Positions 50,526 to 59,449 of a stretch of DNA of 64,000 nt are shown here, one piece after another. The notes under the pieces were generated by a model, which saw nothing but the letters and a program-made list of their open reading frames with translations, made no database searches and was not told the DNA's origin. Position 1 is the first letter of the stretch; each line of letters begins with the position of its first letter. Position numbers and translations under genes: made by a program. The stretch is from UBA5972 sp964600965 (GTDB taxonomy: Bacteria; Pseudomonadota; Alphaproteobacteria; Rhodobacterales; Rhodobacteraceae). The DNA is taken from NCBI GenBank assembly GCA_964600965.1, contig CAZRLO010000004.1:1-64000 (forward strand), given 5' to 3'.

Positions 50526-52616
50526 TCAACCCACTGAAATCATTTGGATAGACTTTTCCTGCTCCATCAAGTGCAGCAAGACCTGCGCCGCTTGCCCGCG
50601 CGCCGATGTCAGGTCCGGGTCGGTTGCCAGCAGCAGGCGTGCGTCATCCTGCGCCAGTTTCATCAGATCGGCCTGAATCTCCAGATCGGCAATCCGGAAT
50701 TTTGGCAGCCCCGATTGCGCCACCCCCAGCACATCCCCGGCACCGCGCAGCTTCAGGTCCTGTTCCGCCAGATAAAAACCGTCGTCGCTGTCGCGCAACG
50801 CCATCAACCGCTGATGGGCGGCATTGCCCAAGGGCGGAGAATAGATCAGCAGACACGACGATTGCGCCGCCCCCCGCCCGACGCGGCCCCGCAACTGATG
50901 CAATTGCGCCAGACCAAAATTTTCGGCCTGCTCGATCACCATGATCGACGCCGCGGGCACGTCGACGCCGACCTCGATCACGGTGGTTGCGACCAGAACG
51001 CGAACTTGCCCGGCAATGAATGCCGCCATGGCCGCGTCCTTTTCGGCCGTTTGCATCTGCCCATGAACCAGACCGACGTTTTCCTCGCCCAGGGCATGGC
51101 GCAGCGCCTGATACCGATCGGCGGCGGCGGTCCATTCGACCAGCTCGCTCTCCTGAACCAGGGGACACACCCAATAGACCTGCCGGTCCTCGGCCAGCGC
51201 CGATTTCAGGTGCGCCACGACTTCATCGATGCGCCCGGCCGGCATCACGACCGTGCGCACCGGTTTTCTGCCGGGCGGTTTTTCGTCAAGCACCGAGACA
51301 TCCATGTCGCCATATTGTGCCAACGCCAGCGAACGCGGAATCGGGGTTGCGGTCATGACCAGAACATCGACCCCCGCGCCCTTGGCCCCCAGATCCATGC
51401 GCTGGCGCACCCCGAAACGGTGCTGTTCGTCGATCACGGCAAGGCGCAAATCATTGAATTTGATGTCTTTTTGAAAAACCGCGTGGGTGCCCAGCAGAAC
51501 ATCGGTTGCCCCGTTGGCCAGACGTTGCAGCTTGGCGACCCGGCTTTTGCCGGTGTCGCGTCCCGTCAGGATCTCCAGCGTCAGGCCGGCGATCTCTGCA
51601 AGCGGCAGCAGCGTTTCCAGATGCTGGCGCGCCAAGATCTCGGTCGGGGCCATCATGACGCCCTGCCCGCCCGCCTCGACCGCGATCAGCAGCGCCAGCC
51701 ACGCGACCAGCGTCTTGCCCGAGCCGACATCGCCCTGAAGCAATCGGTTCATCCGATGTTTGCCACCCATGTCCGCCGCAATTTCCGCGATGGCGCGACT
51801 CTGCGCCTTGGTCGCCTTGAACGGCAACGATTTCAACACCTTGTCTTGCAACTTGCCGGTGGATTGGTTGGCCCGCCCCGGCGCGCGCCGTTGCCGCGAC
51901 CGGGCCAACGCCAGCGTTAACTGGTGCGCAAACAATTCATCATACGCCAGACGCTCACGCGGCGGGGCGGCGGGCAACAGATCGCCCGACGATTGCGGTG
52001 CGTGGGCCGTTTGCAGGGCGGCGCGCCATCCGGGCCATTGGCACCGCGACCGGATACCGGGTTCGATCCATTCGGCCAGATCGGGCAATCGTTCGAGAGC
52101 CGAGGCCAGCGCCCGCTGTAACCCCTTTTGCGTCAGCCCGGCGCACAGCGGATAGACGGGTTCATAGACCGGAATGGCGCCCGCCTCGTCGGCGCGTAGA
52201 ATATGGTCGGGATGCACCATCTGCGCGACCCCGTCGAACAGTTCCACCTTGCCCGAAACGATGCGCCGCTGGCCGGCGGGCAGATTGCGCCGCAGCCATT
52301 CGGCGCGGGCGTGAAAAAACACCAGTTGAAAACTGGTCGCCGCATCCCGCACGGTCACGCGATACGGGCGGCCCTTGACGGCGTTCGGATGGTGCGTGCC
52401 GACTTCGACCTCGACCGTGGTGACCACGGGGGCGGTGACCTCGCGGATCGAGTTTTTCGGGTTCCGGTCGATCCCCGCATAGGGCAGCGTCATCACCAGA
52501 TCGCGCGGGCGCGCGATGTCCATGGTCGCGAAATGCCGGGCGTTACGCGCGCCGATCCCGGCAAGGCCGGTCATGTCGGCGAAAAGCCCAAACAGCGATT
52601 CCGGTCGGGGGCTCAT
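50526..52616 (-). CDS. recG: ATP-dependent DNA helicase RecG
   Basis: RecG regresses stalled forks and processes recombination and R-loop intermediates. The 696-residue protein has an N-terminal wedge/OB domain, helicase motif I LLQGDVGSGKTLVAWLALLI, Ia APTEILARQHLETLLPLAEI, motif II VIDEQHRFGVRQRMDLGAKG (DEQH), motif III TATPIPRSLALAQYGDMDVS, and VIEQAENFGLAQLHQLRGRV (motif VI region). It starts at 52616, ten bases after the ligA-side gene in the same orientation. Downstream, 119 bases separate it from the small SOS peptide gene, whose operator lies between. No special features are seen in RecG itself. Confidence 0.97.
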   Translation of the reverse strand: MSPRPESLFGLFADMTGLAGIGARNARHFATMDIARPRDLVMTLPYAGIDRNPKNSIREVTAPVVTTVEVEVGTHHPNAVKGRPYRVTVRDAATSFQLVFFHARAEWLRRNLPAGQRRIVSGKVELFDGVAQMVHPDHILRADEAGAIPVYEPVYPLCAGLTQKGLQRALASALERLPDLAEWIEPGIRSRCQWPGWRAALQTAHAPQSSGDLLPAAPPRERLAYDELFAHQLTLALARSRQRRAPGRANQSTGKLQDKVLKSLPFKATKAQSRAIAEIAADMGGKHRMNRLLQGDVGSGKTLVAWLALLIAVEAGGQGVMMAPTEILARQHLETLLPLAEIAGLTLEILTGRDTGKSRVAKLQRLANGATDVLLGTHAVFQKDIKFNDLRLAVIDEQHRFGVRQRMDLGAKGAGVDVLVMTATPIPRSLALAQYGDMDVSVLDEKPPGRKPVRTVVMPAGRIDEVVAHLKSALAEDRQVYWVCPLVQESELVEWTAAADRYQALRHALGEENVGLVHGQMQTAEKDAAMAAFIAGQVRVLVATTVIEVGVDVPAASIMVIEQAENFGLAQLHQLRGRVGRGAAQSSCLLIYSPPLGNAAHQRLMALRDSDDGFYLAEQDLKLRGAGDVLGVAQSGLPKFRIADLEIQADLMKLAQDDARLLLATDPDLTSARGQAAQVLLHLMEQEKSIQMISVG

Positions 52617-52626
52617 GGTTGCGGGG

Positions 52627-54771
52627 TCATTTCGGGGTGCCGGTCAAATCCAGCCATTCCTGTTCGCTCAGGATGGTCACGCCCAGATCGCGGGCCTTCT
52701 TCGCCTTGGAACCGGCGCCCTCGCCGGCGACCAGCAGATCGGTTTTCGCCGAAACCGACCCGGTGACCCGCGCGCCCAGCGACTCGGCGGTCGCCTTGGC
52801 TTCGGCGCGCCCCATCTTTTCGAGCGTGCCGGTGAAAACCACCACCTTGCCGGCCACCGGCGAGTCGGACTGCCCGATCGGGATGGCGCGTTCGATTTCC
52901 AGCTCGGCCACCAGTCGGTCGATGGAGGCGCGGGAATTCGGCTGCTGGAACGCCGTGATCAGGGCCGAGGCCATGACCGCGCCGACGCCATCGATGCCGG
53001 TTACGGTCTCCCATGCGCTGCCCGTGCCGATGGTCGCTTCGTCCAAGGTTTTGGCAAGCGATTCGAAGGTTCCGAAATGCGCCGCCAGCACGGTGCCAGA
53101 GCGTTCGCCGACATGGCGGATGCCCAAGGCGAAAATCACTCGATCCAGCGGAATGCGCCGTTTGTCACGGATTGCGGCAAAGAGATTGCCGGCCGAGATA
53201 TCCCCCCAGCCCTCGCGTTTCGCAAGCGGCATGTCGAGTTTCGCGTCGCGCGCCTGAAGCGTGAAGATATCGGCCGGTTCCCGCACACCAAGATCGGCAT
53301 CGTCAAAGAACATCGCAATCTGCCTGTCGCCCAGCCCGTCGATGTCGAATGCGGCGCGCGAAACGAAATGTTTCAGTTTTTCAAGCGCTTGCGCCGGGCA
53401 AATCGCGCCACCCGTGCAACGACGCACCGAATCGCCGGCGTCACGCACTGCCGCCGACCCGCATTCCGGGCATCGATGCGGAAATTCATAGGGCGTGCTG
53501 TCCGGCGCACGTTTGCCGGGATCGACATCGCGAATTTTCGGGATCACGTCACCGGCCCGGTAAACTTCGACCCAATCGCCGACACGAATGTCGCGGCCCT
53601 GCCGGATCGGCGCGCCGGTGGCGTCGCGTCCGGCGATGTAATCTTCGTTATGCAGCGTCGCGTTTGCAACCACGACCCCGCCCACCGTCACCGGTTGCAG
53701 CCGTGCGACCGGCGACAATGCCCCGGTACGGCCCACCTGAATGTCGATGCCCAGAACGGTTGTATGCGCGGTTTCGGCCGGAAACTTGTGCGCCAGCGCC
53801 CAGCGCGGCGTGGTGGAACGCAGGCCAAGACGGGCCTGAAAAGCCAGATCGTCGACCTTGTAGACCACACCGTCGATGTCGTAGCCAAGCGTCGCGCGCT
53901 GCGCCTCGATGGCGCGGTAATGCGCAATCGCGCCCTCGGTGGATTCGAAGCGCGCGAAATGCGGATTGACGGCAAAGCCGAGCGCCGCCAGACGCGCGAT
54001 CGCGGCGGTCTGGGTCTGGGCCAAAGGCTCGGAATTCTCGCCCCAGGCATAGGCGAAAAAGCGCAAGGGCCGTGCCCGGGTGACGTTGCAATCAAGCTGG
54101 CGCAGCGATCCCGCCGCCGCATTGCGCGGGTTTGCGAATTCCTTGCCGCCATCGGCGCGCTGCCGGTCGTTGAGCGCGGCGAAATCGACGTGGCTCATGT
54201 ATACTTCGCCGCGAACCTCAAGGATTTCCGGTGCGTCATCAAGCGTTTGCGGAATGTCGGCGATGGTGCGGGCGTTTGGGGTCACATTCTCGCCCGTGCG
54301 GCCATCGCCACGGGTCGCCGCCTGCACCAGAACCCCGTTTTCGTATCTGAGCGAAAGCGAAAGGCCGTCGATCTTGGGTTCCGCCGTGATCGCCAGCGCT
54401 GCCGCATCTGCCAGTCCCAGAAATTTTCGCACCCGCTGGACGAAATCGATGACGTCGCCGTCACTGAACCCATTGCCAAGCGACAGCATGCGCCGGGCGT
54501 GGGTGACCTTGGAAAATGTCTCGCTGATCGTCGCCCCGACGACATCGCTGGGGCTATCATCGCGTTTCAGGCCGGGAAAGGCCGCCTCGATCCGGGCATT
54601 CCGGGATTTCGCGGCGTCGTATTCGGCGTCGCTGATGTCGGGCGCATCGCGGGTGTGATAGGCGGCGTTGGCCGCATGCAGCAATGCCGCAAGGCGCGCC
54701 AGTTCGACCGTTGCCTGCGCCTGCGTCAGGTCCGATACCGCCAATTCCGACGCGGGTATTTCCGTTGCCAT
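52627..54771 (-). CDS. ligA: NAD-dependent DNA ligase
   Basis: LigA seals nicks in replication and repair using NAD+. The 714-residue protein has an N-terminal adenylation domain with the catalytic lysine in TAEPKIDGLSLSLRYENG (KxDG). It continues with the VYKVDDLAFQARLGLRSTTP and LRPVTVGG-type OB fold, a four-cysteine zinc finger (HRCPECGSAAVRDAGDSVRRC, TGGAICPAQ), a helix-hairpin-helix region, and a C-terminal BRCT domain (PVAGKVVVFTGTLEKMGRAE, LGARVTGSVSAKTDLLVAGE). The start is ATG at 54771. recG follows after ten bases, so the two likely share a transcript. All essential motifs are intact and the length is normal. Confidence 0.97.
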   Translation of the reverse strand: MATEIPASELAVSDLTQAQATVELARLAALLHAANAAYHTRDAPDISDAEYDAAKSRNARIEAAFPGLKRDDSPSDVVGATISETFSKVTHARRMLSLGNGFSDGDVIDFVQRVRKFLGLADAAALAITAEPKIDGLSLSLRYENGVLVQAATRGDGRTGENVTPNARTIADIPQTLDDAPEILEVRGEVYMSHVDFAALNDRQRADGGKEFANPRNAAAGSLRQLDCNVTRARPLRFFAYAWGENSEPLAQTQTAAIARLAALGFAVNPHFARFESTEGAIAHYRAIEAQRATLGYDIDGVVYKVDDLAFQARLGLRSTTPRWALAHKFPAETAHTTVLGIDIQVGRTGALSPVARLQPVTVGGVVVANATLHNEDYIAGRDATGAPIRQGRDIRVGDWVEVYRAGDVIPKIRDVDPGKRAPDSTPYEFPHRCPECGSAAVRDAGDSVRRCTGGAICPAQALEKLKHFVSRAAFDIDGLGDRQIAMFFDDADLGVREPADIFTLQARDAKLDMPLAKREGWGDISAGNLFAAIRDKRRIPLDRVIFALGIRHVGERSGTVLAAHFGTFESLAKTLDEATIGTGSAWETVTGIDGVGAVMASALITAFQQPNSRASIDRLVAELEIERAIPIGQSDSPVAGKVVVFTGTLEKMGRAEAKATAESLGARVTGSVSAKTDLLVAGEGAGSKAKKARDLGVTILSEQEWLDLTGTPK

Positions 54772-54851
54772 GCGCCCCCCGATCCCCGGGCAAAAGTTAA
54801 GGCGGGCGCGGTCAGAGGTCCAGTTTAATTCGAGCGCGGCAATGCCATCGC

Positions 54852-55565
54852 TCAGGCGCCGATGGCAATCGGTCCGGCGGCTTCCACCGGTACGGGGTCG
54901 CGCAACACATAGCCCCGGCCCCAGACGGTTTCGATGTGATTGTCGCCGCCCGTGGCCATCGACAGTTTCTTGCGCAGTTTGCAGATGAATACGTCGATGA
55001 TTTTCAGCTCCGGCTCGTCCATGCCGCCGTAGAGGTGGTTGAGAAACATCTCCTTGGTCAGCGTCGTGCCCTTTCTCAGGCTCAGGAGTTCCAGCATCTG
55101 GTATTCCTTGCCAGTCAGGTGAACGGGGCTTGATTCAACCTCGACGGTTTTGGCATCGAGGTTGACCACGACCTGCCCGGTCTGGATGATCGACTGCGCG
55201 TGCCCCTTGGAGCGGCGGATGATGGCGTGGATGCGCGCGATCAATTCCTCGCGGTGGAACGGTTTGGTCAGGTAGTCGTCGGCGCCAAAGCCGAAGCCGC
55301 GGATCTTGTTGTCGGTGTCGTCGTTGCCCGACAGGATCAGGATCGGCGTGTCGATCCGCGCCCTTCGCAACTGGCGCAACACCTCGTGGCCATTCATGTC
55401 TGGCAGGTTCAAATCCAACAAAATCAGATCGTAATCGTATAGTTTGGCCAAATCGATGCCTTCCTCGCCCAGGTCGGTCGCGTAGACGTTGAGGTTGGCA
55501 TTGGCCAACATCATTTCGATGCTTTTTGAGGTGGTGGGGTCGTCTTCGACCAACAGGATGCGCAT
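54852..55565 (-). CDS. ctrA: Cell-cycle master response regulator CtrA
   Basis: CtrA is the OmpR-type response regulator that controls cell-cycle, motility and gene-transfer-agent genes in alphaproteobacteria. The 237-residue protein has the receiver domain RILLVEDDPTTSKSIEMMLA with phosphoacceptor D51 (LILLDLNLPDMNG), a SGNDDTDNKIRGFGFGADDY loop, and the KPF lysine (YLTKPFHREELIARIHAIIR). The winged-helix output domain (HLTGKEYQMLELLSLRKGTT, IIDVFICKLRKKLSMATGGD, VWGRGYVLRDP) follows. It starts at 55565, with GGAGAG nine bases upstream. It ends in IGA rather than the AA degradation tail of Caulobacter CtrA. A CtrA-like half site pair (TTAATCGTTGGTTAC) lies 54 bases upstream, implying possible autoregulation. 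Confidence 0.97.
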   Translation of the reverse strand: MRILLVEDDPTTSKSIEMMLANANLNVYATDLGEEGIDLAKLYDYDLILLDLNLPDMNGHEVLRQLRRARIDTPILILSGNDDTDNKIRGFGFGADDYLTKPFHREELIARIHAIIRRSKGHAQSIIQTGQVVVNLDAKTVEVESSPVHLTGKEYQMLELLSLRKGTTLTKEMFLNHLYGGMDEPELKIIDVFICKLRKKLSMATGGDNHIETVWGRGYVLRDPVPVEAAGPIAIGA

Positions 55566-55618
55566 GAAATCTCTCCGATGATGGCGGGTGTTTTCTATGC
55601 GACTCTGGCGTACAATGG

Positions 55619-55633
55619 TTAATCGTTGGTTAC
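55619..55633. promoter_or_regulatory. CtrA-box-like site upstream of ctrA
   Basis: TTAA-TCGTTGG-TTAC (plus strand) differs from the consensus TTAA-N7-TTAA by one base. It sits between sciP and ctrA, about 55-68 bases before the ctrA start, as expected for autoregulation. CtrA control of ctrA is established in Caulobacter; here it is inference. Confidence 0.5.
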
Positions 55634-55660
55634 CCGTGGCCCAATCCATAGCATTTCAAC

Positions 55661-55939
55661 TTAAGGTTGTCTATACTTCTGTACCGCCGTGGCTCGCAGG
55701 GCCGTTTCGCCGTGTTCGCGGGCCCTTGAAATCCAGTCGTCCAGTTCCTCTGCCGTCAGGCCGTACAACGCGCATGCCTCATCCGCCGTCAGCAATCCGA
55801 ATTCCACCGCGCGCACGACCGCACCCTTGCGGCTGGCCACCCAGCGGCGTGTGGCGGGCGGCGGCAGGTCGGCGCGGCTCATGGTCGTGCCGTCGTGCAA
55901 TGTCACCAACAATGGTCCCCTGCCCTTTTTGATGTACAT
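55661..55939 (-). CDS. sciP: SciP, CtrA-inhibitory protein (DUF1153)
   Basis: This 92-residue DNA-binding protein of the SciP/DUF1153 family binds CtrA in Caulobacter and blocks activation of its targets in new swarmer cells. Features are the opening YIKKGRGPLLVTLHDGTTMS and the helix-turn-helix TRRWVASRKGAVVRAVEFGL, LTADEACALYGLTAEELDDW. It starts at 55939; longer in-frame sequence lacks family likeness. It lies directly upstream of ctrA on the same strand with 95 bases between, an arrangement shared with Caulobacter relatives. Synteny and sequence both support the name. Close coupling suggests linked dosage of regulator and inhibitor. Confidence 0.93.
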   Translation of the reverse strand: MYIKKGRGPLLVTLHDGTTMSRADLPPPATRRWVASRKGAVVRAVEFGLLTADEACALYGLTAEELDDWISRAREHGETALRATAVQKYRQP

Positions 55940-56056
55940 TTCCCCGGTCCTTTCGCGCAGCCAGACTGCACCCGGTTCCTTAAAATGCCGATAATGGCGG
56001 GTCTTGCGACTGCGTAAGATTTTCCTATATTGCGCGCGAAGCAAGGGTTTCCTGAA

Positions 56057-57199
56057 ATGAACGTCGCACAAACCGCCATCACGCCGAACTCGCTGGGATT
56101 TGCCAAATCCCCGGCCGCCACCCGTGTGCTGGTGGCAATGTCGGGTGGCGTGGACAGTTCGGTGGTGGCGGCGATGCTGGCCGATCAGGGGTATGATGTC
56201 GTCGGGGTGACGCTGCAACTATACGACCACGGCGCGGCGCTGGCGAAAAAAGGCGCGTGCTGCGCGGGGCGTGACATTCAGGATGCGGCGCGCGTGGCCC
56301 AGGAAATGGGGTTCCCGCATTACGTGCTGGATTACGAGAACCGGTTCCGCGAAAGCGTGATCGATGAATTTGCCGATGCCTATCTGGCGGGCGCGACGCC
56401 GGTGCCCTGTATCCGCTGCAACGAGCGGGTCAAGTTTCGCGACCTGCTGGAAACCGCACGCGATCTGGCGGCCGACTGCATGGCGACCGGGCACTATATC
56501 CAGCGCTTTGACGGACCGCACGGGCCCGAATTGCACACCGCCGGCGATCCGGCGCGCGATCAGTCCTATTTCCTGTTTTCCACGACGCAAACCCAGCTCG
56601 ACTACCTGCGATTTCCGCTGGGACACCTGACCAGCAAGGCGGAAACCCGGGCGCTGGCGCGCAGATACGGCCTGCCGGTGGCCGACAAGCCCGACAGCCA
56701 GGACATTTGTTTCGTGCCCAACGGCTCTTACGCCGCCGTGATCGAAAAACTGCGCCCCGGTGCTGCGGAACCGGGCGAGATCGTGCATCTGGATGGGCGG
56801 GTTCTGGGCGAACATCCCGGCGTCATCCATTACACGATCGGACAACGGCGCGGTTTGGGCATCGGTGGGGGCGAGCCGCTTTATGTGGTGAAGCTCGATG
56901 CCGACGCGCGGCGCGTGATCGTGGGCGCAAAGGCCGATCTTGCGACCGGTAACATCGGGGTGGATCAGGTCAACTGGCTGGGCGACGGTGATTTTGCCGA
57001 CGCGCGGGAACATCATGTGCGGGTGCGGGTGCGATCCACCCGGCCACCGCGCCCGGCGATACTGCGCCCGCAGGACGATACCCGGGGCGAGGTCGAATTG
57101 CTGACCCCGGAAGAGGGGGTCGCCCCCGGTCAGGCCTGTGTCTTTTACGGCGCTGACGACACACGGGTATTGGGCGGCGGCTGGATCGCGCGGGCCTAG
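56057..57199 (+). CDS. mnmA: tRNA-specific 2-thiouridylase MnmA
   Basis: MnmA thiolates U34 of tRNA-Lys, Glu and Gln using ATP and sulfur relayed from IscS. The 380-residue protein has the PP-loop VLVAMSGGVDSSVVAAMLAD (SGGVDS), the first catalytic cysteine in TPVPCIRCNERVKFRDLLET, GHYIQRFDGPHGPELHTAGD (T/S GHY), DSQDICFVPNGSYAAVIEKL with the second catalytic cysteine, and the C-terminal barrel. The start is the ATG at 56057, divergent from sciP. The gene ends four bases into the convergent secreted-protein gene (57196). Together with trmFO and gluQ it makes several tRNA-modifying genes in this window. Confidence 0.97.
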   Translation: MNVAQTAITPNSLGFAKSPAATRVLVAMSGGVDSSVVAAMLADQGYDVVGVTLQLYDHGAALAKKGACCAGRDIQDAARVAQEMGFPHYVLDYENRFRESVIDEFADAYLAGATPVPCIRCNERVKFRDLLETARDLAADCMATGHYIQRFDGPHGPELHTAGDPARDQSYFLFSTTQTQLDYLRFPLGHLTSKAETRALARRYGLPVADKPDSQDICFVPNGSYAAVIEKLRPGAAEPGEIVHLDGRVLGEHPGVIHYTIGQRRGLGIGGGEPLYVVKLDADARRVIVGAKADLATGNIGVDQVNWLGDGDFADAREHHVRVRVRSTRPPRPAILRPQDDTRGEVELLTPEEGVAPGQACVFYGADDTRVLGGGWIARA

Positions 57200-57822
57200 T
57201 TCACGCTGACGACAACGCAGCCTTCGCCGCTGACTTTCGCCTTTTCCGCCTCGGCCCGGCAGGCGGCGAGGGCATTTTCCTCTGCGGCCTCGGGGGATTC
57301 CGCCTTGATCGACGACCCCCAGAAACCAAGATCGGGTTCAATGGCAAAGGCCTTGGGCCTGCCACCCTTGCGGTAGGATTTGGTGAATTCCTCGGTCGCC
57401 GGATAGCTGAGGCTGAAAGCAGCCGGTTCCTCATAACCGCGCGGCAGAAATTCGGCCAGAACCACGCAGGGTTCGGACTGTTCCTTGCGTTTCTCGTCGC
57501 AATCCGCGATGGCGGCGGCATGGGCGGCGGCGGCGGAATGGTGTTTTACCGCGACCGTGGCCGAAGGCGACTGCATCCCCTCGTCCGGGCTGATGGCGAT
57601 GGCCTCATAGTATTTCTGAACCGCGACCGCCGCTTGCAGCGCGGTGACCATGGCCTCGGGCACCAGTTCGGGCGCCAGAATCCGCACTTCGGTCGGGCGC
57701 TTGTTGATCTTGTAAAGCATTTTTGCCGCGATACGCGCGTTCGGCAATTCCTGCGCCATCGCTGGTTGGCAGGCGGCCAGAATTGCAGCAAGGGGCGCAG
57801 CGGACCGAAGGGTTGGTTTCAT
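57196..57822 (-). CDS. Exported Rhodobacterales-type protein of unknown function (often misnamed '5-aminolevulic acid synthase')
   Basis: This 208-residue protein has a cleavable signal peptide (LRSAAPLAAILAACQPAMA, cleavage after AMA near residue 23). The mature part repeats a Cys-Cys module: IADCDEKRKEQSEPCVVLAE and ALAACRAEAEKAKVSGEGCV, each ending C-V-V. It resembles a Rhodobacterales periplasmic family that databases often mislabel '5-aminolevulic acid synthase'; no catalytic resemblance to HemA exists. The paired cysteines may form disulfides, like DUF4189-type repeats. Basic region FTKSYRKGGRPKAFAI lies between the modules. It is convergent with mnmA (4-base overlap) and divergent from the M20 peptidase. 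Function is unknown. Confidence 0.7.
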   Translation of the reverse strand: MKPTLRSAAPLAAILAACQPAMAQELPNARIAAKMLYKINKRPTEVRILAPELVPEAMVTALQAAVAVQKYYEAIAISPDEGMQSPSATVAVKHHSAAAAHAAAIADCDEKRKEQSEPCVVLAEFLPRGYEEPAAFSLSYPATEEFTKSYRKGGRPKAFAIEPDLGFWGSSIKAESPEAAEENALAACRAEAEKAKVSGEGCVVVSVN

Positions 57823-58030
57823 CGATTTTCTCGCAGGCTGTTCAGGGACCGGGCCGAGCATAGCGCCCGCAAGCGTGCTGTGCATCCCGGAAATGCCGCG
57901 GATTGTCCGGCAATCGCGGAAAATCACGCCGCAACGGGCCGATTGCGCTACTCCCGCCGCGTTCGATTTGATCTGGACCTTCCGGCGGCGGGTGCTAGCC
58001 TCGCGCCCGGCCCAACCAAAGGAAATGATG

Positions 58031-59401
58031 ATGTCGCTTGAAAGAGTGCTTGCCCATATCGACGCCGATCTGAATGCCGCCACCGAGCGGCTGATGGAAT
58101 TGCTGCGCATCCAGTCAATCTCGACCGACCCGGCCTATGCCGCGGATTGCGACAAGGCCGCCGACTGGCTGGTGGCCGATCTGCGCGGGCTGGGGTTTGA
58201 CGCGGGCAAGCGCGAAACGCCGGGCCATCCGATGGTCGTTGGCCACGCGCCGGGGCCGGGACCGCATGTGATGTTCTATGGCCATTACGATGTGCAACCC
58301 GTCGACCCGCTGGATTTGTGGGACCGCCCGCCGTTTGAACCCGCATTGGAAGAGACCCCGCGCGGCACGGTTCTGCGCGGGCGCGGTACCTCGGACGACA
58401 AGGGCCAGTTGATGACCTTTGTCGAGGCCTGCCGGGCCTGGGTCGCGGTGACCGGTGCCCTGCCCGCCCGCATTTCGATGTTCTTTGAGGGCGAAGAGGA
58501 AAGCGGATCGCCCTCGCTGGTGCCGTTCATGCGTGAAAACGCCGAGGAACTCAGCGCCGACGTCGCCCTGATCTGCGACACCGGGCTGTTTCAGGAGACC
58601 GTTCCCGCCATCGTGACCATGCTGCGCGGGCTGTTGGCCGAAGAATTGATCATCACCGGCCCCGACAAGGATCTGCATTCCGGCATGTTCGGCGGGGTGG
58701 CGATCAACCCGATCCGGGTGCTGTCGCGCATCATCGCGGGCCTGCATGACGATGACGGGCGCGTGACGCTGCCGGGGTTCTATGACGGTGTGCCGGAATT
58801 GTCGGATGAAATCCGCAGCCAGTGGCAGAACCTGGCCTTTGATCATGCGCGGTTTCTGGGCGATGTCGGGCTGAGCCAGCCCGCCGGCGAAACCGACCGC
58901 ACCCCGCTGGAGATGATCTGGTCGCGTCCCACCTGCGAGGTGAACGGGATTTCGGGCGGGTATGAAGGCGATGGATTCAAGACCGTCCTGCCATCAAAGG
59001 CGATGGCCAAGATCAGCTTCCGGCTGGTCGGGGATCAGGACCCCGATGCGATCCATGCCAGTTTTGTCGAATACGTCAATGCGATGCTGCCACCGGACTG
59101 TTCGGCGGAATTTCCGCTGGGTCATGGTGCGGGTGCCAGCCGGATGTCGACCGATCATCCGGCCTTTGAGGCCGCGCGCCGCGCGCTGTCCGAAGAGTGG
59201 TCGCGCCCCGCCGCCTATGTCGGTTGTGGGGGATCGATTCCCATTGCCGGGCATTTCAAGGATATTCTGGGGCTCGACGCCCTGCTGATCGGGTTTGGGC
59301 GCGATGACGACCAGATCCATTCGCCCAACGAAAAATATGATCTGGAGTGTTTCCACAAAGGCATTCGAAGCTGGGCGCGGATATTGGCGGCGCTTTCCTG
59401 A
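58031..59401 (+). CDS. M20-family metallopeptidase/dipeptidase
   Basis: This 456-residue zinc-dependent amidohydrolase/dipeptidase has MFYGHYDVQPVDPLDLWDRP (the metal-binding H-x-D), GRGTSDDKGQLMTFVEACRA (bridging aspartate), FFEGEEESGSPSLVPFMREN (catalytic E-E) and a lid-domain histidine in GPDKDLHSGMFGGVAINPIR. The C-terminal EKYDLECFHKGIRSW has the last metal residue region. It probably acts as a cytoplasmic homodimer on dipeptides or N-acyl amino acids. Three ATGs in a row (58025, 58028, 58031); the third has AAAGGA at the best spacing. It is a monocistronic gene with nothing unusual. Confidence 0.92.
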   Translation: MSLERVLAHIDADLNAATERLMELLRIQSISTDPAYAADCDKAADWLVADLRGLGFDAGKRETPGHPMVVGHAPGPGPHVMFYGHYDVQPVDPLDLWDRPPFEPALEETPRGTVLRGRGTSDDKGQLMTFVEACRAWVAVTGALPARISMFFEGEEESGSPSLVPFMRENAEELSADVALICDTGLFQETVPAIVTMLRGLLAEELIITGPDKDLHSGMFGGVAINPIRVLSRIIAGLHDDDGRVTLPGFYDGVPELSDEIRSQWQNLAFDHARFLGDVGLSQPAGETDRTPLEMIWSRPTCEVNGISGGYEGDGFKTVLPSKAMAKISFRLVGDQDPDAIHASFVEYVNAMLPPDCSAEFPLGHGAGASRMSTDHPAFEAARRALSEEWSRPAAYVGCGGSIPIAGHFKDILGLDALLIGFGRDDDQIHSPNEKYDLECFHKGIRSWARILAALS

Positions 59402-59449
59402 CGTCGATGCGGTGCCGCCTTCGGCGAGAGTATTTTGGAACCATGAAGA

